NCBI GenBank assembly: GCA_022578605.1
Contig: MU394065.1
Coordinates: 434,001-498,000, forward strand
Source of the DNA: Camillea tinctor
Taxonomy: Eukaryota > Ascomycota > Sordariomycetes > Xylariales > Xylariaceae
Direction of reading: 5' to 3'
DNA: 64,000 bases
Positions 1-11,688 of this stretch are shown one piece after another. Numbering within the stretch: the first letter of the stretch is position 1; every line of letters begins with the position of its first letter. Both the position numbers and the translations under genes were made by a program. The notes under the pieces are model-generated. The model had not been told where the DNA came from, did no database searches, and saw only the letters and a program-made list of their open reading frames with translations.

Positions 1-908
1 TTTTGGGGGGATCACTCGAGAGGAAGGGGAAAAGGAGTATATCATAGCTAAGAGGGATCTAGATATGTCTGCGAACCTTCCTACCTGCTTGTTATATTTA
101 TACGCCAGGTAGGTTAGGGCAATATTATATCTCCCTTCCTATTCATATCTTCTACATAAGCCACCTAGGTTAGATATGTTTTTCTCGCCTAGGACTCGTG
201 TCGCTTTCAAACACATATAATATGAATCTAGGTAGGTAGGTTAGATAGGTAATTTCATATTCTATATATCATAGGTTGGTACTACATAATACTTCGACAC
301 TACAATCAACTAAAACTTAATGAATCCCACTTCCACGTCCCGTTCCCCCTTTCCTTCTCCCCTTCCTCTTAACGTGTGAAATGTAATAGCCTAACGGGCT
401 ACTACCTTGTATGACTAAGCAGATAAAGTATAGTATATTATATCATGGTCGCATTACCTAGAATCCAACACAGACTCACTAGTTAACGCACCAGCAGCAA
501 AAAGAAGAGAATCATAATAAACACAAATACAGCCATCATTAAAAAAAACACAATAATTCTTAATACTTCCATCTTCTGGTTGTTTCTTTTCTTGGAAATA
601 CCTACTTCGTCTCCTAGCCTCTCTCCTTTACTCTTACGCTTCTTTCCGCATTGTATTGTACTTGCTGCTAATATATAAAAAAATTGAACTACTACCACCA
701 TCACCACCACCACCTAAGCCTACACAACCAACCAGCCAAACCAAACCAAGCTATCTCCCTTAATATATCCTCTTTCTCCTTGTTTCTCTCTCTGGTTCTC
801 TCTTTTCCCCTCTCGGAGGGGAAACAAAGGAATTCGGGGTTAAGTGTGAGGAAAATACACATCGAATACAGAAAAAAAAAGAATAAGTGTGTGGAAATTA
901 GAAGATTA
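1..908. other. Left-edge non-coding stretch, 3' flank of the Rgd2-like gene
   Basis: No gene is supported here. The DNA is AT-rich with repeated TAGGTAGG and CCTAGGT words (about 105-245) and pyrimidine tracts. Short open frames, including one encoding a His run from CAC/CAT repeats near 697-714, start at non-ATG codons and look like chance. The part next to 908 is presumably the 3' UTR of the minus-strand gene. Confidence 0.6.
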
Positions 909-3744
909 CTAATCATCCATTGGTGCATCGACGAGCGTTACGCCCCTATCCTGCGGTGTCGTGGTCGGCGTCATGTCGCTGTTGCCGCTGTCTACCGTCT
1001 TGGGCGTCGACGGCGTGCTTCCCGTGGAGGTGTGCGTCACGCGGCGGCCGCCTACGAAGCGCGCACCACTACGACCAATGCTATCGCGTTTCCCGAAGCC
1101 GCTGTCGTGCTTGTCCCTTCCCATGGAGTCCCGCTTGGGGAAGCTATCACGTTTCGCCATGATGCTCTCGGTGTCCAGCCGAGGTGGCTCAGCGTGTATG
1201 TGCGAGCCTCCATTCACCTCCGAGGGCGGCGTGCTGGTCCCGTCGGGCACCTCGAGACTCGATCTCTTCTTCGGGCCTAGGCTGCCGAGACTGCTGCGCT
1301 GGCGATCGTTATTTGATGTCGGACTCGCGATGGGGAACCGCGTCTCAGGTCCGCCAGTGCTTCTATCTCGTCGGTGACTCCGTAGGCCTGGTGCAGGACT
1401 AGTAGCACGGCCGCGGGGGCCTGCCTTCTCCATCAGAGCTCTTTGTCGTTCTTCCATGTGAGCTCTCCTATTGCTCTCATCCGTGCTGATGGCTCGCGGG
1501 CGATTGTTACTAACGGAACCTGTGTGCGTGACACTGGACATGCGCTTCAGTTCATTGAAGATAGCATCCTTATGAATAAACAAGTCCCGAATTAGGCGGA
1601 CGGGGTGTTTCTCTTCCATGGTCAATGACGTTTCTGTTCGAGGGCGTAATATGCACGGTGCCAGTGACGTAGCGAGGTTTTGAACGTATTGCTCGTCAGC
1701 TGATGTCAAGTCGATTAATCTCGTAAAATGGTTCATGCATGCATCAAGCGTAGCGATGTTAGTTAACCGTAGCTGAGAGAGAGTTTGCTGTAAGACTGCG
1801 ACCCTCGCCTCATCCGAACTTTCAGCGGTGGGGGTTGAGTAAATAGTTCTGATAATTTCGTAGACATGAGAAGATACGAGAGAATCTATACTGGTTAGCA
1901 TATGTTTAAGTAGACGGGTGGGAAATGAACATACCTGGTAGTTCCAATAGGTAGAGCTTCAAAAGGTATGCGACAGTAGGAATATCGAAGTCAGCTAAAG
2001 CTTCCGCTGGGACTGGTTTGCCATCGTTGACCTTGGCCCGCAGTTTGTGGGCCTGGGGAAGTTGGACATCGGCAAGCCAGACTCCTCGTCTAGCTTCATC
2101 GCCTTCCAGATCAGGATAGTGATGATCAAGATAGGTCAGAATGGTCGTGACAATGATAGGCACTCGCTTCTTGTCTGCCCTTGCCCGGGCCTCGAGGTCC
2201 ACGCCGAATGTCTGCTCGTCAACCTTGTTGTAGTAGTTTTCGTAGGTGACCACCTTAGGAGCAAAACGTCCTGTTCGATAATTCTCAAGAAGGTACCGTA
2301 AATCGCCCATAGGTTGAACGGTTTCCTGGTACAAGACCATACGGTCCACAGCGGACTGCAGACTAGGTATGACGTTGCCGATAGTGCCAGAGAAGTCGAG
2401 TACGACGGTCTTAATGGCCTTTAGCCGGTCCAGCTCACAGCGCTCGAGGAATTTCAGGTGCTGGTAAATGGCCTCCTCTAGTTCACATCGCATTTCGTCA
2501 AGCTTCTTCACGCTGGCCTTGTACTTGTCATCTGCCTCCCTAGCTTCACGGCGCATCCGTTCCGGGGGAGTTTCGTTCGGGTACTGATTGTTGAGAACGT
2601 TCCAGCCAGATAGATATTCACTCACGGCACCAACCACAGGAGAGTCGCTTGTGCCATCGTTAGAAGTAGGCATAGAGAAAGTTCGAGCTACCGGAGTCTT
2701 CTTTTCTGGTATACCGGTCATCTGGAACACCTTAGGCCGCCACTGGTAGAAAAGCTTGGAGCTATTCGCAAAGTTGTTGCCAACATTACCAACCAGACGT
2801 AGGAAACCATTTGCCACGAGATCCTGACCAATACGTTCAGCGTAGCTAATGGTAGGTACGTCCATGTGCCGTTGCAGATATTCAACAATGTCCGAGCCAC
2901 AAGAGGTGTTGAGGTAAGTTCCTAGGATAGGGACCTTGGTTTCGCCGATCTTGATAGTGTTGAGCATCTGAGTTAGTATCTTCTTGACCTGTTCAGCCTG
3001 GTATGTCTCGTCGCCGATCTCGTAAACTTCCTCCTCCTCTTCCTCTTTATTCACTGATACTTTGATCTCGGGTATGTTCTGATTGGGCTTGGGACTTGTT
3101 TCGGGATCCTGGAAGGCTAGCTTGTTCTCCTCCTCGATGTCTTCGACCACACGGCACTTGTTGAAATAGTTACTCCGTAGCTTCTTTACGGCCTCGACCT
3201 GCCGATCGTGGATTTTAATGCGGGCCTGCAGATCGTCTTGGGAGTCTTGTATGCGAGATTCATGAGCGTCGCACCACCGCGAAAAGGGGTTTACTACTAG
3301 GTCCCTGATGCTTTGAGCGATCTTTTTGTGGTTTTTGGAGGCATCCTCCATCTCCGACCGAACTCCATCATAGGCCTAGGGACACGGACAGAGCGTTAGT
3401 ACAAGGGGTTCTTATGGAAGCAAGACTCGTCAAAATATGGCAGGCGTACTTTTCGCACGCTTGCGCCCTCATCGCGCGAAAAGCCACCAGCAACCTTGTC
3501 GGCAGCAGGCGCGATTTCTCCGAGACGCTGACCATAGACCTCTTCAGCTTCGGCACGCATGCGGGCGATGGTCAGGACTTGTCGGTTCTCTTGGACGCCC
3601 TGCTGGAGCTTGCCGAACAGGACTCCCAGTCCTTTTGAGATAGGTTAGCACAAAAAAAGGACCGCGAGGTAACCAAAATATAAGAGGGTTGCGCGCACCT
3701 GCGGCATAGTCTGGCGACCAGAAGGAATCTGCGAAACCTGGCAT
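909..3744 (-). CDS. RGD2: Rgd2-like Rho GTPase-activating protein (F-BAR, DEP, RhoGAP)
   Basis: Four exons on the minus strand, 3744-3699, 3631-3450, 3375-1935 and 1885-909, give 881 residues with consistent phases. The start MPGFADSFW is the usual beginning of the F-BAR (FCH) domain, whose second half resumes after an inserted DEP domain at about residues 209-292. A RhoGAP domain begins near 465 and ends near 700, followed by a Ser/Arg-rich, probably disordered tail. This order is that of yeast Rgd2, a GAP for Cdc42/Rho5 that binds curved plasma membrane during polarised growth (family knowledge). The last intron ends at TATAG, because the nearer CAG would bring a stop into frame. The GAP core reads GVWLADV where active RhoGAPs have GIFR-type residues, so the arginine finger appears to be missing. 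A possible extra 3' splice site (TTTGTTAG) lies just upstream of the ATG, suggesting a 5' UTR intron. Confidence 0.9.
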
Positions 3745-5666
3745 GGCGATGACCGATGACGCAGCTCCTAACAAAAAATATTATCGTGGGGTTGGATAGA
3801 TGTATACGTTAAGCGTATGTGCGTGTGTCTTCGTTTCAGTCGTTGCACTCGTGATTATAAGTCATTCAAGGGCGGAAATATTCGTCGCGGACGAAATAGC
3901 TAACGCTAGCTAAAGTATGAGATATCGAGTTTATAGTTGTTCTTCGGGTAGGAATGCGGAATGGGTTGGAACAAAGGAGAATGGAAAGGCGGCACGACCT
4001 TTTTTTTTTTTCTCCGGGGCTTGACGTAGTTGAAGGGGTTAAGAAGGAAAATGGAAGAATGGAGGGGATCACACACATGAAAAAAAAGAACGAAAGGGAC
4101 CAGTGTCACAGTTGAGACAGACAAATAAGGGAAAACAAGCACATGTAGGTACGGATATGCATGGAGGAGGTAAAAGAAGAAAAAAAAGAGGTAGGTTAGT
4201 TGGTTTAGGTAGATATGTAGGTAAGTTTATTCTGTACCTATGTAAAAAAAAAGAAAATATAATACCTGTCGATGTACAGCCACAAGAAAAAAGACTTGGT
4301 TCTACGCAAAAGGCCTACGAAATACTAAGGATGCTAAAGTACATGTATAGGTATAGGTACTTTTTAGGTATTCAGAAGGTCAATTCTTCTTCTAGGATAG
4401 TAGGCTGAGTCTGACAGTTGATTGGTTGCAGGCCCCTTCCCTGGAAGAAACGAAGCACAGGTGGTGGGGCCTCTTTTGGGGCTGACCGACCCGCGGGCGC
4501 GCTGATACGAAACGTCTCGCTCCTATGTTAATAACCTAGGTTAGTAACTTCCCAGGGAATTTCATCTTATAACTTCGTAACCACAAATGAGATGCTTGTG
4601 GACTTAGCCCTATACGCATGCAAGCCCCTGAACACATCTGTTTCATCCAAACAAACTAGGAAATCTACATTGAGATACATTAGATCCATTCGACCAAACA
4701 TCTTTCTCTTTTAATAAAAAAATAATAAGAGTAAAAAAAAGGGAGGGGAAAAGGAGTAAAAGCTCTTTTACTTGGATTGAGTGATACAGGTATTCATTTC
4801 CATGTTGGTTGGTAAGTTGAGAGTATATCAATGTGTATAGTACCTAATTGATGTCAATGATAGGAATTGACGTTAAGCTAAAAAGTCACAGGGGAGGCCT
4901 CCCCTCACTACGGCAATGGAAAGACTCGTCATCTGAAAGACCAAGACCCAGGTCGACTGACTATAAATACCTAATCCGCCTAACCTAATCAATACCTCTG
5001 CACTATGTTTTACTTCCAGGATCAGGCGCCTAGTGCCCAGTTGCAATCCTGACTACCTGTCGTGCCGCTTTAAACCTAAACCAGCGGGACCTGAGCCACA
5101 CCATAATTAGATAAGCTATACACCTAAGGCACTCGACGCCTGCGGGCATATCGAGACTTCCATCGAGCATTTAAAACAGGAAAAAAAAAAAGGCAGGTGC
5201 CTTGGGATGTCGTTAATATGCTCATCTAGGCTTAGCTCAGATGTCTATTCTGCTCTGGATGGCGACTTCCCTAACCTAGAAGTGTGTTCTTAACGCCTCC
5301 GATATGTTAGCGGCTCAAGCAAGTCTGGTCGTATATAGATGTTCCACAAAGTTATTCCATGCAAAGACTAATTATCTTGGGATTTTGCGGGAATATTACT
5401 TTAAGCTTCAGAAGGTGACTCAGAATAGACTGCTATCCAGGAGGGTACCTGAAAGCATTGTGAGAGAGTTATATAAAGCCTCCTGCTGTCTCCCAAGCTC
5501 GCAATGCCTCTTTACATTCTTTAAAATAACGGTTCCTACTTTCCATCTTACAACCCGAAGTGAAGCTCCACAACTAGCTAGCTCGCCTCATTCCATTAGT
5601 TTCACTGTCTCATTTATTTTGTCCCTCATCTATTTCCATCCTAATAGAATCCATTCACAAGTAGCA
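3745..5666. other. Divergent intergenic region between RGD2-like and GGCT-domain genes
   Basis: About 1.9 kb separates two divergent start codons and should hold both promoters. It contains purine-rich blocks (4140-4260), TAGGTA words and no convincing ORF. The open frame running into the GGCT gene from about 5304 is best read as leader, since conserved-looking sequence begins only at the ATG at 5667. Confidence 0.6.
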
Positions 5667-6693
5667 ATGGATTTCTTGGACGAACTTGAGTTTATGGCCC
5701 AGACCGCGATCCAGCAATCGGTACAGCCTGACGAACCAGACCACGACGATATCAAAAGGTGGCAGTCCTTGTTTGGATTTTCGTATTCCCAGGCTCTTAA
5801 GGAAATACAAGATCATAGGTCAGATCTATCTAGATCCAGGATTTCTGATTCACACTGGGAGATGGTGCGTGCTGAAAAGGAGGCAGAGGGATTTGATAAA
5901 GAGGCGTATGAGTTTTCTGGCTACTTCAAGGCTCCTAAACCGCCGACCATCCAGGTTCCTATACACAGCCAGAACTATCTTCTACGACTCGAAGGCCCGG
6001 TTGATAGCTTGGAGATAGTTAAACGAGCTGCGCAGCTTAAGGAAGACCCTCCGATATATCATGGCACCGATGATGATGGAAAGCCAGCAATATTCGTGAG
6101 TAACCCGAGTAGTCGTCGACTCTGTTATATGAGAACATTGCTAACTCTAGTCGATGTAGTGCAAACTCGACGGAGCCGCTAGAAACAACATCATTGCTAG
6201 CCTATCCGAGGACAAGTCATGCTTTCAACCCACATTTGTTCGATACTCTCGGGCTGCTAAAGAGCTATCGGCTAGTTCTGCATACCCTACCCTTGGGATT
6301 GATGCTACAATGCCACAGCACCGTCCTTCCTCGGCAGATGATCCGAGTCTCGTTCCCTCCCAAGACCAGTACCCGGTCTGGTACTTTTTCTATGGAACAC
6401 TTGCCGACCCTACGGTGCTGAGTCGCCTCCTTGGGGTGAAGCCCTCCTATAGGAATGCCTCTGTTCATGGGGGTAGTCTTACAACGTGGGGAGGGAAATA
6501 CAAGGCTCTCGTCGATAGTCCTGGCAAAGCCGTGCATGGACATGCGTTCTTGGTCGAGGACGTAGAGCAAGAAGAAGCTCTATGCTGCTACGAGACGGGA
6601 AAGTATGAGGTTGTGAGATGCGAGCTCATCCTGGAAGATAAGAAGGTTAGAGGTCTCACATTCCGGTTTGTTGGTGATCCTCAAGGGACCTAG
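5667..6693 (+). CDS. AIG2-like / gamma-glutamylcyclotransferase-domain protein
   Basis: Exons 5667-6095 and 6160-6693 give 320 residues. The 64-bp intron has a GCTAAC branch site and joins in phase 0. The C-terminal third (about 214-320) is a GGCT/AIG2-like fold with the signature FYGTL at 220-224 and the expected acidic residue E288 in the YET motif. Family members turn gamma-glutamyl peptides into 5-oxoproline, or have related amine-handling roles. The first 210 residues form an acidic and then mixed region I do not recognise. Fungal proteins of this layout are usually annotated only as GGCT-like. The fold call is firm; the substrate is unknown. Confidence 0.8.
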
Positions 6694-7404
6694 CCTAGGA
6701 GACAGGGGCAGGGGGTTGTCTACTCCAGCCATGTGGCTGAATTTTGAAAAGGAACTGTCGAGAACAAAAAGCGGCGAGCGCGCTATTCCTAATATATCTG
6801 TATAGATAAATATGATCTACCAACCAACCATTATGTACGCTAACACCTCTTTTGATATACACTACATAGCTACTCATTGACAGAGCAACGGTCATCGCCG
6901 GTATTTTCTAGAAGAAAAAAAAGAACCCTGTCATTTTATAGGATTGACACCTATTTCATATATTGTTTGAATATACACTATGTAGGTAGTAATCAAGGTT
7001 ATATATGTATGTCCCTACCTAGGTACTTAGTATAAATATATTAGCACTCCAAAATTCGGTTGATCGGAGTTCGCTTCGGATCCGGCAATTCCAATGTTAC
7101 CTCTTGGCCCCGTCGGAGGGACAGGGAATTGTTGCTTATCTGATCAACGACGACAAAGGGAGATAGAGATGGGTAGCCTCCCTTGGATCTAGCTACTCCT
7201 TCATCATTTGTAAATAATCCCCAAATTTAACCATTCCTTCAAACCATGGTTTCATTATATGCGAGCTAGCATAATTAATGAACACCGTATATCGTATAAG
7301 TTCAACATACACCTAACCTAGGTACTTTTAGATTGAACTGGCTAGTCCTCGGATTGTTGACTTATACGACTGTTGCTACAACTTGTTAGCTTAGCAATCA
7401 CAAG
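6694..7404. other. Intergenic spacer between GGCT-like and dipeptidase genes
   Basis: Both neighbours lie on the plus strand, so this holds the 3' UTR of one and the promoter of the next. It is AT-rich with TAGGTAGT and CCTAGGTAC words. I see no gene or conserved site. Confidence 0.55.
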
Positions 7405-9041
7405 ATGGCCGAGAAAGCAACATCGCCGGTGGTTGATAGTAAAATATCACCACCCCCGCATCCTCATTCACAAAATCGACGGCCTTTCGGGAAAATTGTA
7501 GCAGCTGCTTTGCTATGCTTTGTGTTTTTCTTAGCTCATAAGCACTATCCACGGTCACAGGATAGCTCACCCTTCTACCCAAAGTCAATCGATGGTAGAG
7601 TTCGTAGGATTCTTTCCCAAACCCCCTTGATTGGTAAGCTGCTTGATACTCACTCCTTTTTATTTAATCTACAAATATATATATACCTTGATAAGCGATA
7701 TTAGCATATCTTCAGGAAACTCAGTGCTGATGCAATAGTTAAGATGGACACAATGACCTCGCTATCTTTATCCGGTATATGTATAATAACCACATATACG
7801 AGGAGAACTTCACGAAACCATTCGAAGAAGGCAAGCTGCCGATGCACACCGATCTATATCGGCTGAGAAAGGGTCTCAACGGCGGTGCCTTCTGGAGCGT
7901 CTACACCCCGTGTCCAGAGAATGGCACGGATTTCTCCGACGAGAACTACGCTGCCAGTGAGTGAGAGAACCCGAGAAGCACATAGCACACATACGAAATT
8001 GCAGATTCCGCTAACCAGGATATATAAATATCGCTAGGCGTGCAACTCACCCTCCAGCAGATCGACCTCATGACGCGCCTGCAGAGCGCCTATCCCTCCG
8101 ACTTCTCCGGCATCGTGGACAGCCAGTCCGCGGTAGCCGCGTTCCGGGCCGGCAAGCTGATCTCGCCCCTGGGGATCGAGGGCCTGCACCAGATCGGCAA
8201 CTCGGTGGCCAACCTGCGGCGCTACCACGCGCTGGGCGTGCGGTACGCGACGCTGACGCACAACTGCGGCAACGCGTTCGCGGACGCGGCGCTGTGGGAG
8301 GGCCCGGTGCGGAAGGCGCCCCCGTACTGGGGCGGCGTGTCGCCCAAGGGCCGCCGCTTGGTCAACGAGATGAACCGCATCGGCATGCTCGTCGACCTCT
8401 CGCACACGAGCGTCGACACTATGGTCGACGTGCTCGGCGGCAGCGAGGACTGGGCCGGGAGCAAGGCGCCCGTCATCTTCAGCCACTCCTCCGCTTATGC
8501 GCTGTGCCCGCACCCGCGCAATGTGCCGGACCATGTGCTCCAGCTCGTGAAGAAGACGAACTCGGTCGTGATGGGTAAGTGACGAAGCCAAGCCCCCCCC
8601 TTCTCCCAAACAAGACTAACATCCCCCCAAGTAAACTTCGCCCCCGACTTCATAAGCTGCCACGCCCCCTCCTCCCCCAACGGGCTCCCCACCTTCGACC
8701 CCTCGCGCAGCACGCTCGCGCACGTGGCCGACCACATCGAGCACATCGGGTCGCTGATCGGGTACGCGCACGTGGGGGTGGGCAGCGACTTCGACGGGAT
8801 CCCGACGACGCCGGCGGGGCTGGACGACGTGGCGGCGTACCCGGAGCTCGTCGCGGAGCTGCTGCGGCGCGGGGTCGGCGACGCGGACGCGGCGGGCGTG
8901 GCGGGCGGGAACGTGCTGCGCGTGTGGGCGGAGGCGGAGCGGGTCGCGGCGAGGATGCAGGCGGAGGGCGAGCCGGTCATGGAGGATGATTTGGTGAGCT
9001 TGAGGGGGTGGGAGGAGGATTTCGGGATGCCGGGTACATAG
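7405..9041 (+). CDS. Membrane dipeptidase, peptidase family M19 (renal dipeptidase-like)
   Basis: Four exons, 7405-7633, 7744-7956, 8038-8574 and 8632-9041, give 462 residues. An N-terminal tail is followed by one hydrophobic segment at about 31-45, suggesting a type II membrane protein with the enzyme outside the cytosol. The M19 zinc-site residues are present: H79 and D81 in DGHND, bridging E195 in GIEG, H270 in DLSHTS and H297 in FSHSS; GSDFDG follows further on. The family hydrolyses dipeptides, including D-amino-acid-containing ones. The first 3' splice site must be TTAAG at 7743, because the nearer CAG leads to a stop; the chosen site restores the metal-binding motif exactly. The last two exons are far more GC-rich than the first two. 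Confidence 0.92.
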
Positions 9042-9660
9042 GTTGGAGCTTGGGTAGCTAAATAGGGGGGCGGTCTTGTCCTGACTATGTCCTAGAGTAA
9101 GATTACGCTTCACTATCGATGGGCACTTACCGTAGATCTGATTAAGATACTTATTGGCTGTATATGAGGCTGGGTTTAGAAATCAAGTTGATATATCCTA
9201 AGTCATCCTAGAGTGGTTATAGATATGTGATCATTTATGCTACCCTAGCATCTAAAGCTATGGATATTCATGCATCACTCTTATATGTATATATCAGCAC
9301 AAGCTTTATCGTCTAGTGCTTCCCTCTTCCTTTTCTTTCTTTTAAGGAGGATGAATGTACATTTCCTGTATCATTGTACAAGGAGAATATTCCTATGCTC
9401 TGATAAGTACTTACATGCTGTAAGCAGAGCAATATCCCCCCTTCCACACGACACTACTGACGACCTGTGGAGAAAGAAATCCTTTCCTCCCCCCCTTGTC
9501 ATCGCCTCGTTCGTTATGTGTAAACGCCTATATGAACGCCTCCGCCTCCCCCCTCCCTCGACCACGGGTATACTTTCCTCTCCCCGCCCCCTTGCTAAAC
9601 CACCCCGTTCCATTCCGTTTCTTCCCCTTAACCCGAGAATACCATATCCTCTTTTTTCTT
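9042..9660. other. Convergent 3' flanks of dipeptidase and mitochondrial S13 genes
   Basis: This 619-bp tail-to-tail spacer should hold both 3' UTRs. It is AT-rich on the left and pyrimidine-rich (CCCCTCC blocks) on the right. No ORF is supported. Confidence 0.6.
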
Positions 9661-10201
9661 TTAACCCCATCTCTCGAGCTTGTTGAGCTTCTTCGCGTTC
9701 TCGATCTGGCACCTCGTCCTCTGTCCCCGCACGGGCAGGCCCATGGCGTGCCGTCTGCCCCGGTACGTGCCCATGTCTCGCAGGCGCTGTATGTTCTCCT
9801 GCACGAGGCGGCGCGCGTCGTTATCTAACGTCATGTTGGACAGCTCGGCCGTCAGCGCGGTGAGGGTTTTCGGCGATACGTTCTCGATCCGCGCGAGCGG
9901 GTGGATGGTGTGCTTCGCCATGATGCGGGCGGCGGCCTGCGGGCCGAGACCGAAGAAGGTCAGGAGGGCTCGCTGTTAGGAATGGTTAGGTTTAGCTGGG
10001 TTAGGCTGGTTTGAGAAGCCCTGGTAAAGGTAATATCCTATCCTGGGCTGGGAATGAGGAACAAGGGAGGCTGGGCAGAAGAGGTTCCAACTTACAGTGA
10101 CGAACTTCCGTGGGTGGAAGTTGGACCCTCCTAAGAAAACCTGGATTGGGAGTTAGTAGCGGGCTCGTGGGGGGAATAAGAAAAATGTGGAAGCTTGCCA
10201 T
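9661..10201 (-). CDS. SWS2: Mitochondrial small-subunit ribosomal protein uS13m (Sws2-like)
   Basis: Proposed exons are 10201-10199 (ATG only), 10140-10096 and 9972-9661, giving 119 residues. The protein begins MVFLGGSNFHPRKF and ends in LPVRGQRT followed by a basic tail, the bacterial-type S13 signature, so it belongs to the mitochondrial 37S subunit rather than the cytosolic ribosome. Exons 2 and 3 are well supported by splice signals, with branch-like CTAAC upstream of each acceptor. The first exon is less certain: the nearest ATG in correct phase is followed at once by GCAAGC, a GC-type donor, and no equally good GT donor lies nearby. An ATG followed by GT at 10373 is a weaker alternative. 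The length matches bacterial S13. Confidence 0.85.
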
Positions 10202-10826
10202 TGTAGAGTATAATAGATTTCTTGTGACAGGGACAGCAAGGCTTGTCAAGAATGACCGCAATGCGTAGTTCAATAGGAAAGAAGGCTGACTTGGCTAGAC
10301 GACGACGTATATTTCGTCTTCAATTAAAACTCGTAGTTTGGAACGAGTTGACCTTTAAAGGTGCACGGACCATGTCGGAGTAGTCGGGATGTACGACGTT
10401 GTACTCCGTAGTTAGTCTGTTAGGTTCAACTGGTACAGGGTACAGGCTAAGACGAAACAAGTGGAGTGGACCCCCGCATTCACCCGCTAACTTTCGAGTT
10501 CCAGTCCCTGGTTGCAGTCCCTATGCTGCTATGTAAAAGGTTCCTAACATGTCCTAACATGTCCCTGTAACAAAGGTGGCTTGCCTCCGAGCCTTCAGGG
10601 GTCTATCTGCAAGAGCTTATATCAATTCAAGCTTCTGTGTCCTCTGTCCTTTGTCTTCCCTCTTTTTTAACCTTCAACACCCCCCTCTCCTTTTCTTGTC
10701 TCTTCTTTCTTCTCCCCCCCCAACTCGCTACGTGCAAACCTCGAGGTCTGAACGAGGCAGCATTGATATTATCCACTATATAGGTTCAATTGATCTTGAT
10801 CCTTCTATTTTTTATCATCTACAGCC
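10202..10826. other. Divergent promoter region, mitochondrial S13 / cyclophilin B
   Basis: About 625 bp lies between two divergent starts. A repeated CCTAACATGTCC word occurs near 10546-10566, and a long pyrimidine tract (10650-10730) lies just upstream of the cyclophilin start, as is common in highly expressed fungal genes. No gene is seen. Confidence 0.55.
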
Positions 10827-11590
10827 ATGTTGAACCTGCGCCGTCTTTTCGTCGGCGCTCTGCTGCTGGTCGGCGTCAGCTTGGTTTGCTTTTCGCAGCC
10901 CGCTGCCGCCGCCAAGGGCCCCAAGATCACCCATAAGGTCTACTTCGACATTACCCACGGCGATGATGCTCTAGGCAGAATCGTCATAGGTCTCTACGGC
11001 AAGACCGTGCCCAAGACCACCGAGAACTTCCGAGCTCTGGCTACTGGCGAGAAGGGCTTTGGTTACGAGGGCTCTACTTTCCACCGTGTCATTAAGCAGT
11101 TCATGATCCAGGGAGGTGACTTCACCAAGGGCGATGGCACCGGCGGCAAGTCCAGTAAGTCGGATCAGGAAAGGAAAAAGGAAAAGGGTATAAAGTACTG
11201 ATCATCATTACCTGTCTAGTCTACGGAGAGAAGTTCCCCGACGAGAACTTCAAGCTCAAGCACTCCAAGCCCGGTCTTCTGTCGATGGCCAATGCCGGCA
11301 AGGACACCAACGGTTCGCAGTTCTTCATCACTACCGTTCTCACTTCGTAAGACAACCCCTTCCCTCCCAATCCACGAACCTATCCAACAACTGGACTAAC
11401 ACAAGGCGACTTACACAGGTGGCTTGATGGCCGACACGTTGTTTTCGGCGAGGTTCTGGAGGGCATGGATGTCGTGACCAAGATTGAGAATGTCAAGACG
11501 CTGCCGGGCGATAAGCCGGAGCAGACAGTCAAGATCGCCAAGAGCGGAGAGCTGGAAGTGCCGCCTGAAGGTATCCACGTGGAGCTATAA
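10827..11590 (+). CDS. Cyclophilin B, secretory-pathway peptidyl-prolyl isomerase (soluble form)
   Basis: Exons 10827-11154, 11220-11346 and 11419-11590 give 208 residues. A signal peptide (about 1-29, [15 protein letters not shown] core) is followed by a complete cyclophilin domain with [21 protein letters not shown] and [12 protein letters not shown], including the catalytic Arg and the cyclosporin-contact Trp. It should catalyse proline isomerisation during folding in the ER. This form ends in HVEL, resembling an HDEL-type retrieval signal. A GT donor (AAG|GTATCC) sits inside the last codons at 11571. If it is used, the HVEL tail is removed and a membrane-anchoring exon is added (see 11689-11909). 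Confidence 0.93.
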
Positions 11591-11688
11591 ACATCACTCA
11601 CCCGTTCCGCCAAATCCCTAGTTAGCCTTTCGCTGCTCGCCCCAGTGTCTGTCTTCACTGCTGATACGTTTGCGCCACGCGTTTCCAG

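Noticed and set aside
684..1280. Open frame starting with a poly-His segment
   Set aside because: It begins with TTG, is repeat-driven, and runs antisense into the Rgd2-like last exon.
5304..5666. Upstream extension of the GGCT-like protein
   Set aside because: The extension is of leader-like composition and lacks protein-like conservation signals; the ATG at 5667 begins a sensible acidic N terminus.
8034..8609. Antisense open frames over the dipeptidase exons
   Set aside because: They arise from GC-rich codons of the M19 domain and have no motif of their own.
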